From IMG/VR virus record IMGVR_UViG_3300008116_000485, positions 1 to 29,894 of that record: a stretch of DNA of 29,894 bases. One strand, written 5' to 3'. The notes beneath the pieces were generated by a model. The model was not told the DNA's origin, did not search any database, and saw nothing but the letters and a program-made list of their open reading frames with translations. Below are positions 1 through 9,112 of the stretch, in pieces. This stretch comes from a virus. Position 1 is the stretch's first letter, and each line of letters starts with the position of its first letter. Made by a program: the position numbers and the translations under genes.

Positions 1-99
1 AGATGCATATTGTGGATTTGGGTTTCCCACAGCAACAAACTTGCCGTAGGCTTCAACCTTAGATCCATACATTGTTACTGGTCCAACTGTTCCATTCAT
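1..99 (-). CDS. N-terminus of a partial FG-GAP-like structural protein
   Basis: The minus strand opens with ATG at 99 and stays open to the window edge, giving 33 residues. It starts only four bases after the stop of the PKD/LRR adhesin, so it is probably the next gene of the tail operon. The visible segment contains YGSKVEAYGKFVAVGNP, which resembles one blade of an FG-GAP/beta-propeller repeat (G-S-x-V, then V-A-V-G-x-P). If so, the full protein may be another exposed tail or adhesin component. With only 33 residues the assignment is weak. No Shine-Dalgarno sequence is visible before the start; the leader is an AT-rich TAATTTT. Confidence 0.5.
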   Translation of the reverse strand, partial: MNGTVGPVTMYGSKVEAYGKFVAVGNPNPQYAS

Positions 100-103
100 A
101 AAA

Positions 104-2887
104 TTAGTTTGTATTTACCGTCCAACCTTTTGCCAACAAATTGTTCTTGGCTGTAATACCGGTTCCTGTAGGCGCTGCGTTTGTTCCACCAGCCAATGCA
201 ACTTGTCCTCCTGTAATTCCATTAGCATCCAATTTAGTCAAAATACTATTGACCTCAGCAACGGTCAATGCACATTCATAACCGTAGACCAATTTCAATT
301 GAGGTACGTTTGCTGGTAAATTAAATGTGGTTATTAACGAACACTTGGTTATCACAATTTCTTTCAACTTAGTACAGGTACTTAAGTTAACTGACGGAAC
401 ATTAGTATCACTATCACCACATGAGAATGTCTCCAAATCAACAAATGGTGTACAATCAATTGGAACCGTAATTCCACATTGTGCCATTGCCAAGTTTTTC
501 AATTTCGTCAAACCACTAAATCCGGTTGGTATACCAACACTAGTGTTTGCATATATGTACAAGAACGTCAAATTTGTATTATTTGATAAATCCAAAGAAG
601 TCAATGAATTACCATTTATAGCCAAAGTTTGTAAATCCGTGTTGTTACTTAGATCAATCGATGACAATCCGTCGTTTTGACAATACAACTGTCTCAATTT
701 TGTATTGTTAGTAACATCCAATACAGCAAGATTTGCATTTCCACTAGCCTGTAAAATAATCAAATTAGTTAACGTACTAACATCAAATGGAGTTGGTCCC
801 GTTCCACGTAAATCACAGTTCCAAACTTGCAATACATTTAATGCAGTACAACTTGTCAATCCCGTGATTTGTGTCAAGTTAGAACACAAATATGTGTACA
901 ACGTTGTCAACGATGTATTTCCTGTAACGTTTAAAGCGGTAATAGCATTATTTGCTACAGATAATAACGTTAATGGAGTTCTGGAGCTTAAATTCAAAGT
1001 GCCGGCCAGAGCATTGTTATCCAAATTAATGTATGTTAGATTTGGAAGATCTGTGATTGTGACAGAACTCAATGAAGCATTATTTTTCAACGAAAGAGAA
1101 GTTAATCCCGTCACACCAATTCCACTAATTGATGTTAACGCTTGATTTTCTATACCCAAATATTCTAATGATGTATAATAGTTCGTATTTGATATTGTCG
1201 TAATTGGATCGACGGTAGAATCTATCTTAATAGCCTTTATGTTTGAAGGATCAATAATAGATTTAAAATTTGCCAACGTGACATTAGAATTAGAAATGAC
1301 AGTTCCACCACCATCAGTGCTCCAATTCATCAATTGAGTCGATGGACTATAATCTAATCTATCTGCTGGATCATACGCAGTAACCGTTGTTGTAGCAGGA
1401 GTCGATGACCCAGCAACGTTTGTGGCGGTCAATGAAACTGTATAGGTTCCTTTAGTTGAATATGTATTTGGTGATGGATTTTTACTGGTGCTTGTGTTTG
1501 TATCTCCAAAATTCCATGCCCAACTATATGGGTTGAATACAGCATTCTCTGATGTTGTATTCGTGAATGCAACTGAAAGGGGAATGTCTCCTACGGACGG
1601 TGTTAATGTAAACGAAGCAACTGGAACAATAGCGGATGAAACATTAATTATGTTGGTCTTAACCTTTGTACCGCTTCCACCTGCATTTGTTGCAGTAAGT
1701 GTTACTGTGTAAGTTCCTGACGTAGAATATACGTGAGTTGGATTTTCTGACGTGCTTGTGGTTGAATCTCCAAAATCCCACAAGTAAGTAATTGGACCAA
1801 CGCCCGTTGTTAAATTCGTGAAAGTAATTGTAGTAATAGAAGCGTAGATACCCGTAATAGGAGTCTGATCGAAATCGACAGTTGGAGCTGGAACCGTCAA
1901 TGCAGTAATGTACGAAGGAATTGTTAATGTCGTACTTCCGCCTGCATTAAGTGCAGTTAATGTTACGTCGTAAATACCAGCAGATGTATAAATATGAGTT
2001 GGATTTTCAGATACGCTTCCTGACAAATCTCCGAATGTCCACACATAAGATGATGCACCCGTTGTGTTGTTATCGAACGTAACAGAAAGTGGAATATATC
2101 CACTTAATGGAGTTCCGGTGAAACTCACGACTGGAACTGGTACTACAGCGTTAGCAGTAATATAGCCTATTCTGGTTTTTTTAGATGTTCCACCAAATCC
2201 AGTGGCAGTAAGTGAAATGGTATATGTGCCAGGTTCAACATATACGTGGGTAAATGAGGTTGATGAAGTGGATGTATTACCATCTCCAAGATCCCATAAA
2301 TATTCGGTGACGTTTCCGGACACAATAGGAGTAAATGTTGTTGAAAACGGTGCAAATCCTGAAAGAGGTGTTGCTGTAAAATTAACAGTTGGAGCTGGAT
2401 ACAAACTAGAGGTAGTATCGGTATAGTCTATAAAATGCGTTCCATCAACATACAAGTTACCGTATGTATCATCATAAATTGTATAGTCTTTATCTTTGGA
2501 ACGATCAATCAAAAGAACAGAATCACGTAGTATTGATTCGCCAAAATAGATTCGTGGCAAAGTAATTCTTACACAAGTATTTTGTAGTATTTTTACAACT
2601 TTATCGGTATCTGTCGTTTCCAATCCAAATGACTGCGCTATGTTTGGATTGTAATACGCATTTTTTACCAATTGATAAACGAGTCGTTTATACGATCCGT
2701 TTGTATTTTGTTCATCAACAACGAATCCATACTGAGCAGCTGATGCAGAATCAAAAAAGTTATAACTACTACTGACAAAAAAACCTTCTTCCACCGTTTG
2801 GACCGAACTGGAAGCACTTAGTGTCCATGATTTGTTCGAACTAAAAGGTGTATTGAAAATCTCATTAGACTGTATAGACTTTATCAT
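104..2887 (-). CDS. Tail adhesin with four PKD domains and a leucine-rich repeat domain
   Basis: This 927-residue protein is probably a receptor-binding tail fibre or virion adhesin. Residues 1-165 look like a phage-specific attachment domain. Four PKD domains follow at about 167-250, 251-334, 335-418 and 420-505. Each has the typical core: a P-L-S-G segment, then Y-x-W-x-F/L-G-D, then T-H-V/I-Y and G-T-Y-T/D-V-T-L-T-A. Residues 520-880 are irregular leucine-rich repeats of the BspA-like kind (LTSLSLKNN, LTYINLDNN, LDVTNNTKLRQLYC). The end, running to GWTV, resembles the C-terminal motif seen after such repeats in bacterial surface proteins. It lies five bases downstream of the 412-residue structural gene, at the distal end of the tail operon, where adhesins are usually encoded. 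PKD and LRR modules mediate protein or carbohydrate contacts; the actual receptor is unknown. Confidence 0.85.
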   Translation of the reverse strand: MIKSIQSNEIFNTPFSSNKSWTLSASSSVQTVEEGFFVSSSYNFFDSASAAQYGFVVDEQNTNGSYKRLVYQLVKNAYYNPNIAQSFGLETTDTDKVVKILQNTCVRITLPRIYFGESILRDSVLLIDRSKDKDYTIYDDTYGNLYVDGTHFIDYTDTTSSLYPAPTVNFTATPLSGFAPFSTTFTPIVSGNVTEYLWDLGDGNTSTSSTSFTHVYVEPGTYTISLTATGFGGTSKKTRIGYITANAVVPVPVVSFTGTPLSGYIPLSVTFDNNTTGASSYVWTFGDLSGSVSENPTHIYTSAGIYDVTLTALNAGGSTTLTIPSYITALTVPAPTVDFDQTPITGIYASITTITFTNLTTGVGPITYLWDFGDSTTSTSENPTHVYSTSGTYTVTLTATNAGGSGTKVKTNIINVSSAIVPVASFTLTPSVGDIPLSVAFTNTTSENAVFNPYSWAWNFGDTNTSTSKNPSPNTYSTKGTYTVSLTATNVAGSSTPATTTVTAYDPADRLDYSPSTQLMNWSTDGGGTVISNSNVTLANFKSIIDPSNIKAIKIDSTVDPITTISNTNYYTSLEYLGIENQALTSISGIGVTGLTSLSLKNNASLSSVTITDLPNLTYINLDNNALAGTLNLSSRTPLTLLSVANNAITALNVTGNTSLTTLYTYLCSNLTQITGLTSCTALNVLQVWNCDLRGTGPTPFDVSTLTNLIILQASGNANLAVLDVTNNTKLRQLYCQNDGLSSIDLSNNTDLQTLAINGNSLTSLDLSNNTNLTFLYIYANTSVGIPTGFSGLTKLKNLAMAQCGITVPIDCTPFVDLETFSCGDSDTNVPSVNLSTCTKLKEIVITKCSLITTFNLPANVPQLKLVYGYECALTVAEVNSILTKLDANGITGGQVALAGGTNAAPTGTGITAKNNLLAKGWTVNTN

Positions 2888-2891
2888 TGAA

Positions 2892-4130
2892 TTAGAAATC
2901 CAGGCGTACTTTGATCAAAAGTTCATTAGAGAAGGTCTTTTGTGCTGGTCTACTCAATTTAGCGACGGCAACAAGTTCATTGTTGCTATTATACAATCCA
3001 ACTGAAGTAGGATACACTTTTGGATCAGTCAAAAAGTCTGATTGTTTAATATCACCACGTTGACGAATTTCACCAGTAACAGCATCAGTTGTAGCTGTAG
3101 AATACGTAAACGTAGGATTGTTACTATAGTTAAAATCACGATTCTTTACACGTACAAAATAGTGACGTGAAGGAACGTATTCACTACGTCTTATCCGCAT
3201 ATTATCAGATGATGCACGTATAAGATTATACACCGCTTCTTTATACAATTGGTTGTTCAAATACGTTCCGGCAGCAGGGGCATTTGTACGAGCATTACCG
3301 CTTGTTCCGGTACTTGGAATCGTAATTTTTGCAGTGGTTGAAGTTACTGAATTCAAAAATTCAGCATTCAAAATCACAATACCCGCCTTAGGAAATACCA
3401 ATCCAATACCGGTTGTAGGATGATATTGTGCAACACTCTTATCACCAGTATAATTTGCAGTACCAGCACTACTCAACAATCCAGTTGCTAGTGATGTGTA
3501 GTTATTGTATGACGCAGCACCCGTGGTTTCATCGTATTGACCCAAGATCAAATTGTAATATCCAGCAGATCCGCTTTGGGCAGTAATTGAAGAATCATCG
3601 ATTAAACGAACATATTGAGCACTAGCACTAGCATCATTCTTTAGTGTTAGTTGAAATTGCCCAGCGTCAATACCATCTCGGAGTTTTTGAGAATTGAATG
3701 ACAACACAACAAAATCCGTTGAAAGAGATACCGATGTCACAGATGATGCTGGCGACGTTTGTGACTTGACAGAAAAGGCTTCACCGTTGTTCAAGATGTT
3801 AACATACTGTGACCAAATAGCTTTGGTTGGACTGACCTTGATGTTTGTATACTCATCGTAACTGGTTGCGTAACCATTTGCATTACCATATGCAATACTA
3901 AACAATGCATCATTAGAACTTGATGTAGCACCTAAAGTAGGATACACATCCAAGTAATAATATCCATTATATACGTCAAATCTATTGGAGCCAGAAATGG
4001 TGGCTTGAAGACTTCCTGTTGCTACACTGCTTTGTATCTGAAACAGTGAACCAGTACTAAACAGACCAGTCGATACCTTGGTAGATCTTCCGGCAACAAT
4101 ATCAGATTGTTCAAATTGTTTATAAATCAT
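2892..4130 (-). CDS. Phage structural protein, unknown function
   Basis: A 412-residue protein rich in Ser, Thr, Ala, Gly and Asn, with no membrane segment and no motif I recognise. Its composition and beta-rich look (alternating polar and hydrophobic residues, repeated TGSL/SGS stretches near residues 26-50) match virion proteins. It is flanked four bases away on each side by another structural gene, so it is most likely a tail or baseplate component expressed in the same late operon. The start at ATG 4130 lacks a clear Shine-Dalgarno sequence. It could be an adaptor between the baseplate and the adhesin encoded next, but that rests on position only. Confidence 0.7.
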   Translation of the reverse strand: MIYKQFEQSDIVAGRSTKVSTGLFSTGSLFQIQSSVATGSLQATISGSNRFDVYNGYYYLDVYPTLGATSSSNDALFSIAYGNANGYATSYDEYTNIKVSPTKAIWSQYVNILNNGEAFSVKSQTSPASSVTSVSLSTDFVVLSFNSQKLRDGIDAGQFQLTLKNDASASAQYVRLIDDSSITAQSGSAGYYNLILGQYDETTGAASYNNYTSLATGLLSSAGTANYTGDKSVAQYHPTTGIGLVFPKAGIVILNAEFLNSVTSTTAKITIPSTGTSGNARTNAPAAGTYLNNQLYKEAVYNLIRASSDNMRIRRSEYVPSRHYFVRVKNRDFNYSNNPTFTYSTATTDAVTGEIRQRGDIKQSDFLTDPKVYPTSVGLYNSNNELVAVAKLSRPAQKTFSNELLIKVRLDF

Positions 4131-4134
4131 ATAA

Positions 4135-4767
4135 TTAAGAAATTCTCACTGTTACTGGAATAGTAATAGATCCACCACTTTCGTTTCCTACCACCGTAAT
4201 TGTAGCAGATGTTGTTACTGTCAATGAGGTGTTTGGAATGAACTTAAATCTATTTCCAACTACAACCTGCGATGTGGTACTGATCAAGTCATTAGCAAAT
4301 GAAGGCACCGTACTGGTACTGGTATTTGCTGAATTGGTTTGATCTACAACCAAGGTTCCTAACTTCTTGTTTGACAAAATGGCAGTATAACCCAAAGTCA
4401 AATTGTATGCTGGATTTGTTGTTGGCGAAATAACGTTGTCAGACTTGTTATCCTTTTGAACGTCAATCGATTGAATGTTCAAACTAATTACAGGTATCGA
4501 TGTTACACCCTGTGCAAGTGTGACCAACTTGTACTTCATTGTCTGAGTTTCGTCAGACAGTGGTTGAAACACGGGTGTGTTTCTAATGGCGATATCGTAG
4601 TATGCACTTCCCTGTGGATGATTTGGATTGTACAAGTTGTAATCAACTTCATCATCGGCAAGAGCAAATGAAGTAATATTCAAATTACCGGTCTGTGCCA
4701 ACAGTTCTCTTCCTCTTTTTGTTAGAACTGCATCTACAGTTATAGTTTTGTTATCTACGTATGCCAT
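4135..4767 (-). CDS. Phage structural protein, baseplate/tail operon
   Basis: A 210-residue protein starting MAYVDNKTITVDAVLTKRGRE. The opening, an 'all copies of X' style stretch with LTKRGRELLAQ and ITSFALADDEVDYNLYN, is reminiscent of a conserved protein found among tail genes of marine T4-like phages, but I cannot name its role. It has no transmembrane segment. The C-terminal third is a Thr/Val/Ser-rich beta region (residues 165-210). It follows the 1424-residue tail protein after a 55-base AT-rich gap without a terminator, so it is probably cotranscribed, although an AATACTTATAG element in that gap could give an extra start. Confidence 0.7.
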   Translation of the reverse strand: MAYVDNKTITVDAVLTKRGRELLAQTGNLNITSFALADDEVDYNLYNPNHPQGSAYYDIAIRNTPVFQPLSDETQTMKYKLVTLAQGVTSIPVISLNIQSIDVQKDNKSDNVISPTTNPAYNLTLGYTAILSNKKLGTLVVDQTNSANTSTSTVPSFANDLISTTSQVVVGNRFKFIPNTSLTVTTSATITVVGNESGGSITIPVTVRIS

Positions 4768-4822
4768 ATGTGTTTTTCTTTTCTATAAGTATTGTTTTAC
4801 CTGTCTTTTTATTTATTATTTT

Positions 4823-7800
4823 TTACTGAACTGTCAAAACTCCGTTGTTTCCGGTTGATATAGAAGTATTAGTTACAACGGTACTAATTACTGGCAAACT
4901 CTTATCTGGGTTGCCACATGAATCCACAGTATAATTAGTAGTCTGTTTTGATTTAACAAAATATCCGTATTTGACGCCATCATCAGATACAGCAATACTC
5001 AAATCCCACCGAATAGGATTGTGTCTGGTTCCCAAGAAATTTTGAGTTGATCCTCTAAAAATCGTGGCTGGTTCATACGGATATGCACTGTACGTATCCT
5101 TTTTGGCAATTGAAAGTTTGTTCAAAATCTTCGTATATGAGTCGATTGTACCCATAAAGTTGTATTCTTGTACGGAAGCACTATATGGAATCATCCATGT
5201 ATAATGTGGAACTGACTCTGAAATGTTTTCATAGTTTGATCCAGAACCTAACACATCAACATAGATAATACCAAATCCTGTACCCGAGTCCAATGTACTT
5301 TCAACCCACAATTCTTCATATGAAGTTACATCATTAATATAACTGTATGTTCCTTGGAAGTTGTTTTGCAATATCAATGACTGTGATACAGGATATGCTG
5401 ATATGGATTTCTTATCAACAAACTGACCAAAACTGCTAGAAGTTTGTGTTTGGTATTGATCGTTTCTCCAAACAGTAACGTTATCAGCAGAACTGGATCT
5501 TACTAAATTTGTAAATTCTACAGTTTCTTCTACGATTTCACTATCAATTGGCTTAAGAGGAAACTTGATTCTTTCCAAAATTGTTGGTTCAATCAAAATA
5601 CCGTTTAACAATTGATTACGAGCCGCCACCACATTTCGAATCGATTCAAAAATACTAGAATCAAAGTACAACTTATAAATACTAGTAAACTCTTGATACA
5701 AAATTCGTCCACTTGCTTTTGGCGATCCATCAGAATAATATGATGCTCTCATATCTTCCAATACTGAATAACTTGAAGAAAACTCTTGACGTGGATCGCC
5801 CAACTCTCCAACAACATCTTTGTTACCAAAGTATCTCAAGATTTCTTCATTCTTACTTGATACCGGTGACATAAAGATGCCTACCAACGGAGAATCGGTA
5901 TCTGTATTAAATGGAGTATTTTTATCAAACGGTGTTAAAGCAGAAGTGTTATGATGATCCTTCACTGCAATCTTGTTGTTCCACAACAAGTTAGGACCAT
6001 AGTTTGACATTCTGTAAGACTGATTAACACTGTACTCAATAAAGTTGTATGGAAACGCAGAAGATACTTCGCCAAGACATACATTTGCATATGGATATAA
6101 CGAACTGGTAGAATAACTACCAGAATACATTGAACGTATGACCAACGTATCATCGTACAAATCTGGATTTTCAGACAACGAGTTGTATGTCGTTTCAGAT
6201 CCAACAGATACAGTTGGGAGATTGTACAAATAGGCATACAATGCAGTTCCACCAGGCATTGACCCACTCTTCTCGTATGTGTATGTTTCAACCGACGTAC
6301 TCAATTGACGTGGATAATTATAAGCCAATCTAAAATACAGATTGTCTCTTATGAATGCGTCATTTGTTTCGTAGTACGAATCAAAGTTATTAGCGTGTTC
6401 AGTGAGATTGTCAAACGAAATTGGAACTTTCCATAGGTTCAATTTATCAATTGACCCACTAAAATCTGTAGATCCCAACTTCAAAAACTTAGCTGTACCG
6501 CTTCTGAACGATACATTTTGTTGATATTCAAACAATTGTGAATTGATCGACTTCAATCTGTTTTCACCCTCATCATTGATCGTCACAACCAAATCATACA
6601 CAGTTGGCATTTCGTCAATGTTTGCAGATTGTGAATAGTATGATGATGGATGATTTTTACGTATCATCACGCTATATACGTTTCCATCAAAAATTGGTAA
6701 AGAATCAGAGTAAATTTCTTCATCCCCGATTTCAAATACAATTTTGCCGTTATCGTTCAACGATTCTTTATATGCATAAACTCTGTAGTCATAACCAGAC
6801 GAACCATCTGGATACTTTCTAAGCAAATCAATTTTGGTCAATTGACCATACATTTTGCTGTATCTATTGCTAAACGCAAACTTAAACTCTACAGTATCAA
6901 TATCTTCACTGTAAGGAGTGAGTATATAAGATTGTGGGTTAAGGTTTAACAAATATACATTCTTGTCAAATGTATATCTTGACTGTGATACATCTGAGTA
7001 TGCTCCAAACTCTCTTACGTTGATGATATTATTGGGAACACCGTAACATGCCAATAACAATTTAACACTTTCAACCGTTCCTTTTGCCTTTAATATAGCA
7101 GGAAGACTGTTTAAAATACGATTGTTAATTATGTTGGTTTTATCAGCGATAGACGCATAATTGGTTCCAGCAATGTAATTAGACAACAATGTTGCATCAT
7201 TGACCGACGATTGCATTTTCCAACCAAATGATGACAATAGACCATCCAACACTTTGTTTGGAATAGTTGTATTTACACCAGAGTTATTGAATGACAACAT
7301 CGGGAACTTATCAATGTAGATGTAAATGTTATCAAAATGATGACCTATCATGGATAGGAAAATCAAAAAGTCGTCGTTATTTACGTCTGACAAAAGATAC
7401 GTTGGCAGATTGTTAATCAAACTGTCTCTGTTATTTGCATCATATTCATCAGCTTCATCTTCATATGATTGAGGAAAACGATCCACATTGTTGTACAAAT
7501 CGTTGGTCCACAAATAGTACTCAAACCCATCAAACGAAAGTTTGATATCATTGATTTCACCCGTCAACTGTTCAATTTTCTGTACAGTATATTGATCAGA
7601 GTATGAAGCAGCATTCAATTCATCAATAGATGAATTTTTAGATTTGATCGACATCAACTTATTTTTGTAAATAATGATGCGTGTTTTTGCTGAGGAGTAT
7701 ACAATGAAATTCTCAAAATTAGTATAGTCTACATTGATATTTGAAAACCGTTGTTTCAAAATCAAATCGATATCTTCTACGCTAGTTGAATCAGTTAAAG

Positions 7801-9097
7801 TATATTCTACTGAAAGAGATGTTTTTTTATCATTAACCTTCAAATTTAAATTTGCAGGTTTGATAGAAAACGTGTTATACTTCGGAGTAGTTACCAATAC
7901 AATATCCTGTACAACTGGACTCAAAGAAGTATTTACAATCCAAAAAGTGCTGTTAACACCAATTGTATTTGGTAGAGCTTCTTGTAACTTGATTACAAGA
8001 GTTCCATCTGAAAATTGTTTTTGTGACAGAATCTTAATCAATTGATTCTGACCAAAGTTGATAGAGTTCTTTAACGGACCCACGTATTTCTTATCGTACT
8101 CAAACTTGATATCCGATAGATACTGTTGAATTTGTCCATTGAAAACGCTATACAAATAAGAATAACATACGATTGTATCGTTGTCATCTACGTCATGAAT
8201 ATTCTTTAGACGTATCTTGATAGTCTCTGATACAATGGTGTCTAAAATTTTAACGTATTGATCGTATGAATAACATTCTGCATAGTTTTCATACAAAAAT
8301 GTAGTGATGTAGCTAGAAATACCAATGAAATTAATATCTTTTGCCAAACCATTAAGTGATGTTGCTGGAATGACAAATCCGTTATAAATCTCATTCATCA
8401 ACTTATACAGTCCATCGCTTCCGATTACCGAATAAGCTTTATCAAATGAATTCAAAATACTGTCTGATGCAGTATTGACAAAATTCAATAAATACGTTTG
8501 TTTTAGATAATATTCGAAGTATGGAATGATATCCCGGCATTCGATTTTACCCGACACAAAACAGTCATACTCACTTTGAAAATCAACTTTGTCTTGTTGG
8601 TTAAAATTCTCCTTGTCAAGAATCAATGAAGTTTTGATTTCTTTTCTTGAAGGAGAAACTTGTTTGATGATAAAGCATTGTTTATCAGCACTTCCAACAA
8701 TGTTCGACAAAAAGTTGTAAACGACCTTATAACTTCCATTTTGAATGCCATATCGTGAAAGATCTACACGTGGATCCAACAAAATCTTGGAGTTGTTATA
8801 AAGAGTAAAGGTTGGAATAAACTCCTGATACGTTACAGATATTGTATTATTTTGAGCATCCTGATATTCAACATTACGAGATTGAAAGTTCGAAGGTTGA
8901 TAAATTGGTTGCCAGGTATTTAAATTATTCTCAACATCAAATACAGAAAACTCAATGTAGTCGTCAATTTGAGATCCATAAAATTTTTCCGATGACGATG
9001 GAGCTTTTTTCATCAATGCTGAAATTTCAGCTGGTAAATAAGATGAACTATTTACCTGATCCGTGAACTCCGTTGTAGTGGGAAATGGATATGCCAT
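4823..9097 (-). CDS. Very large tail/baseplate protein with gpI-like and lectin-like regions
   Basis: This 1424-residue protein is the largest product in the window. Around residues 580-690 it resembles the P2 gpI type of tail protein: a YLLSDVNNDDFLIFLSMIGHHFDNIYIYI helix region, then ILNSLPAILKAKGTVESVK and a short LLACYGVP helix. Residues about 725-900 look like a concanavalin/LamG jelly roll, ending in SGSIDKLNLWKVP, a typical last strand of that fold. The rest is Tyr/Ser/Asn-rich and unassigned. In P2-like phages gpI follows the gp25-like and J proteins, and here it lies downstream of both, which supports the reading. It probably helps form the baseplate periphery and may bind glycans. 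It starts at ATG 9097, after an ATATATATT leader with no Shine-Dalgarno sequence. Confidence 0.75.
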   Translation of the reverse strand: MAYPFPTTTEFTDQVNSSSYLPAEISALMKKAPSSSEKFYGSQIDDYIEFSVFDVENNLNTWQPIYQPSNFQSRNVEYQDAQNNTISVTYQEFIPTFTLYNNSKILLDPRVDLSRYGIQNGSYKVVYNFLSNIVGSADKQCFIIKQVSPSRKEIKTSLILDKENFNQQDKVDFQSEYDCFVSGKIECRDIIPYFEYYLKQTYLLNFVNTASDSILNSFDKAYSVIGSDGLYKLMNEIYNGFVIPATSLNGLAKDINFIGISSYITTFLYENYAECYSYDQYVKILDTIVSETIKIRLKNIHDVDDNDTIVCYSYLYSVFNGQIQQYLSDIKFEYDKKYVGPLKNSINFGQNQLIKILSQKQFSDGTLVIKLQEALPNTIGVNSTFWIVNTSLSPVVQDIVLVTTPKYNTFSIKPANLNLKVNDKKTSLSVEYTLTDSTSVEDIDLILKQRFSNINVDYTNFENFIVYSSAKTRIIIYKNKLMSIKSKNSSIDELNAASYSDQYTVQKIEQLTGEINDIKLSFDGFEYYLWTNDLYNNVDRFPQSYEDEADEYDANNRDSLINNLPTYLLSDVNNDDFLIFLSMIGHHFDNIYIYIDKFPMLSFNNSGVNTTIPNKVLDGLLSSFGWKMQSSVNDATLLSNYIAGTNYASIADKTNIINNRILNSLPAILKAKGTVESVKLLLACYGVPNNIINVREFGAYSDVSQSRYTFDKNVYLLNLNPQSYILTPYSEDIDTVEFKFAFSNRYSKMYGQLTKIDLLRKYPDGSSGYDYRVYAYKESLNDNGKIVFEIGDEEIYSDSLPIFDGNVYSVMIRKNHPSSYYSQSANIDEMPTVYDLVVTINDEGENRLKSINSQLFEYQQNVSFRSGTAKFLKLGSTDFSGSIDKLNLWKVPISFDNLTEHANNFDSYYETNDAFIRDNLYFRLAYNYPRQLSTSVETYTYEKSGSMPGGTALYAYLYNLPTVSVGSETTYNSLSENPDLYDDTLVIRSMYSGSYSTSSLYPYANVCLGEVSSAFPYNFIEYSVNQSYRMSNYGPNLLWNNKIAVKDHHNTSALTPFDKNTPFNTDTDSPLVGIFMSPVSSKNEEILRYFGNKDVVGELGDPRQEFSSSYSVLEDMRASYYSDGSPKASGRILYQEFTSIYKLYFDSSIFESIRNVVAARNQLLNGILIEPTILERIKFPLKPIDSEIVEETVEFTNLVRSSSADNVTVWRNDQYQTQTSSSFGQFVDKKSISAYPVSQSLILQNNFQGTYSYINDVTSYEELWVESTLDSGTGFGIIYVDVLGSGSNYENISESVPHYTWMIPYSASVQEYNFMGTIDSYTKILNKLSIAKKDTYSAYPYEPATIFRGSTQNFLGTRHNPIRWDLSIAVSDDGVKYGYFVKSKQTTNYTVDSCGNPDKSLPVISTVVTNTSISTGNNGVLTVQ

Positions 9098-9112
9098 ATC
9101 TAATATATATTA

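Noticed and set aside
705-1145. Plus-strand open frame of 146 codons opposite the adhesin
   Set aside because: Shadow of the repetitive minus-strand coding sequence; no family-like sequence and no start signal.
1980-2310. TATTTAT octamers inside the PKD gene
   Set aside because: They arise from His-Ile-Tyr and similar codons in repeats and are not at gene starts, so they were not counted as promoters.
1370-2390. Possible DNA tandem repeats in the PKD region
   Set aside because: The four units are similar as protein but diverged as DNA, so I did not list them as a nucleotide repeat.
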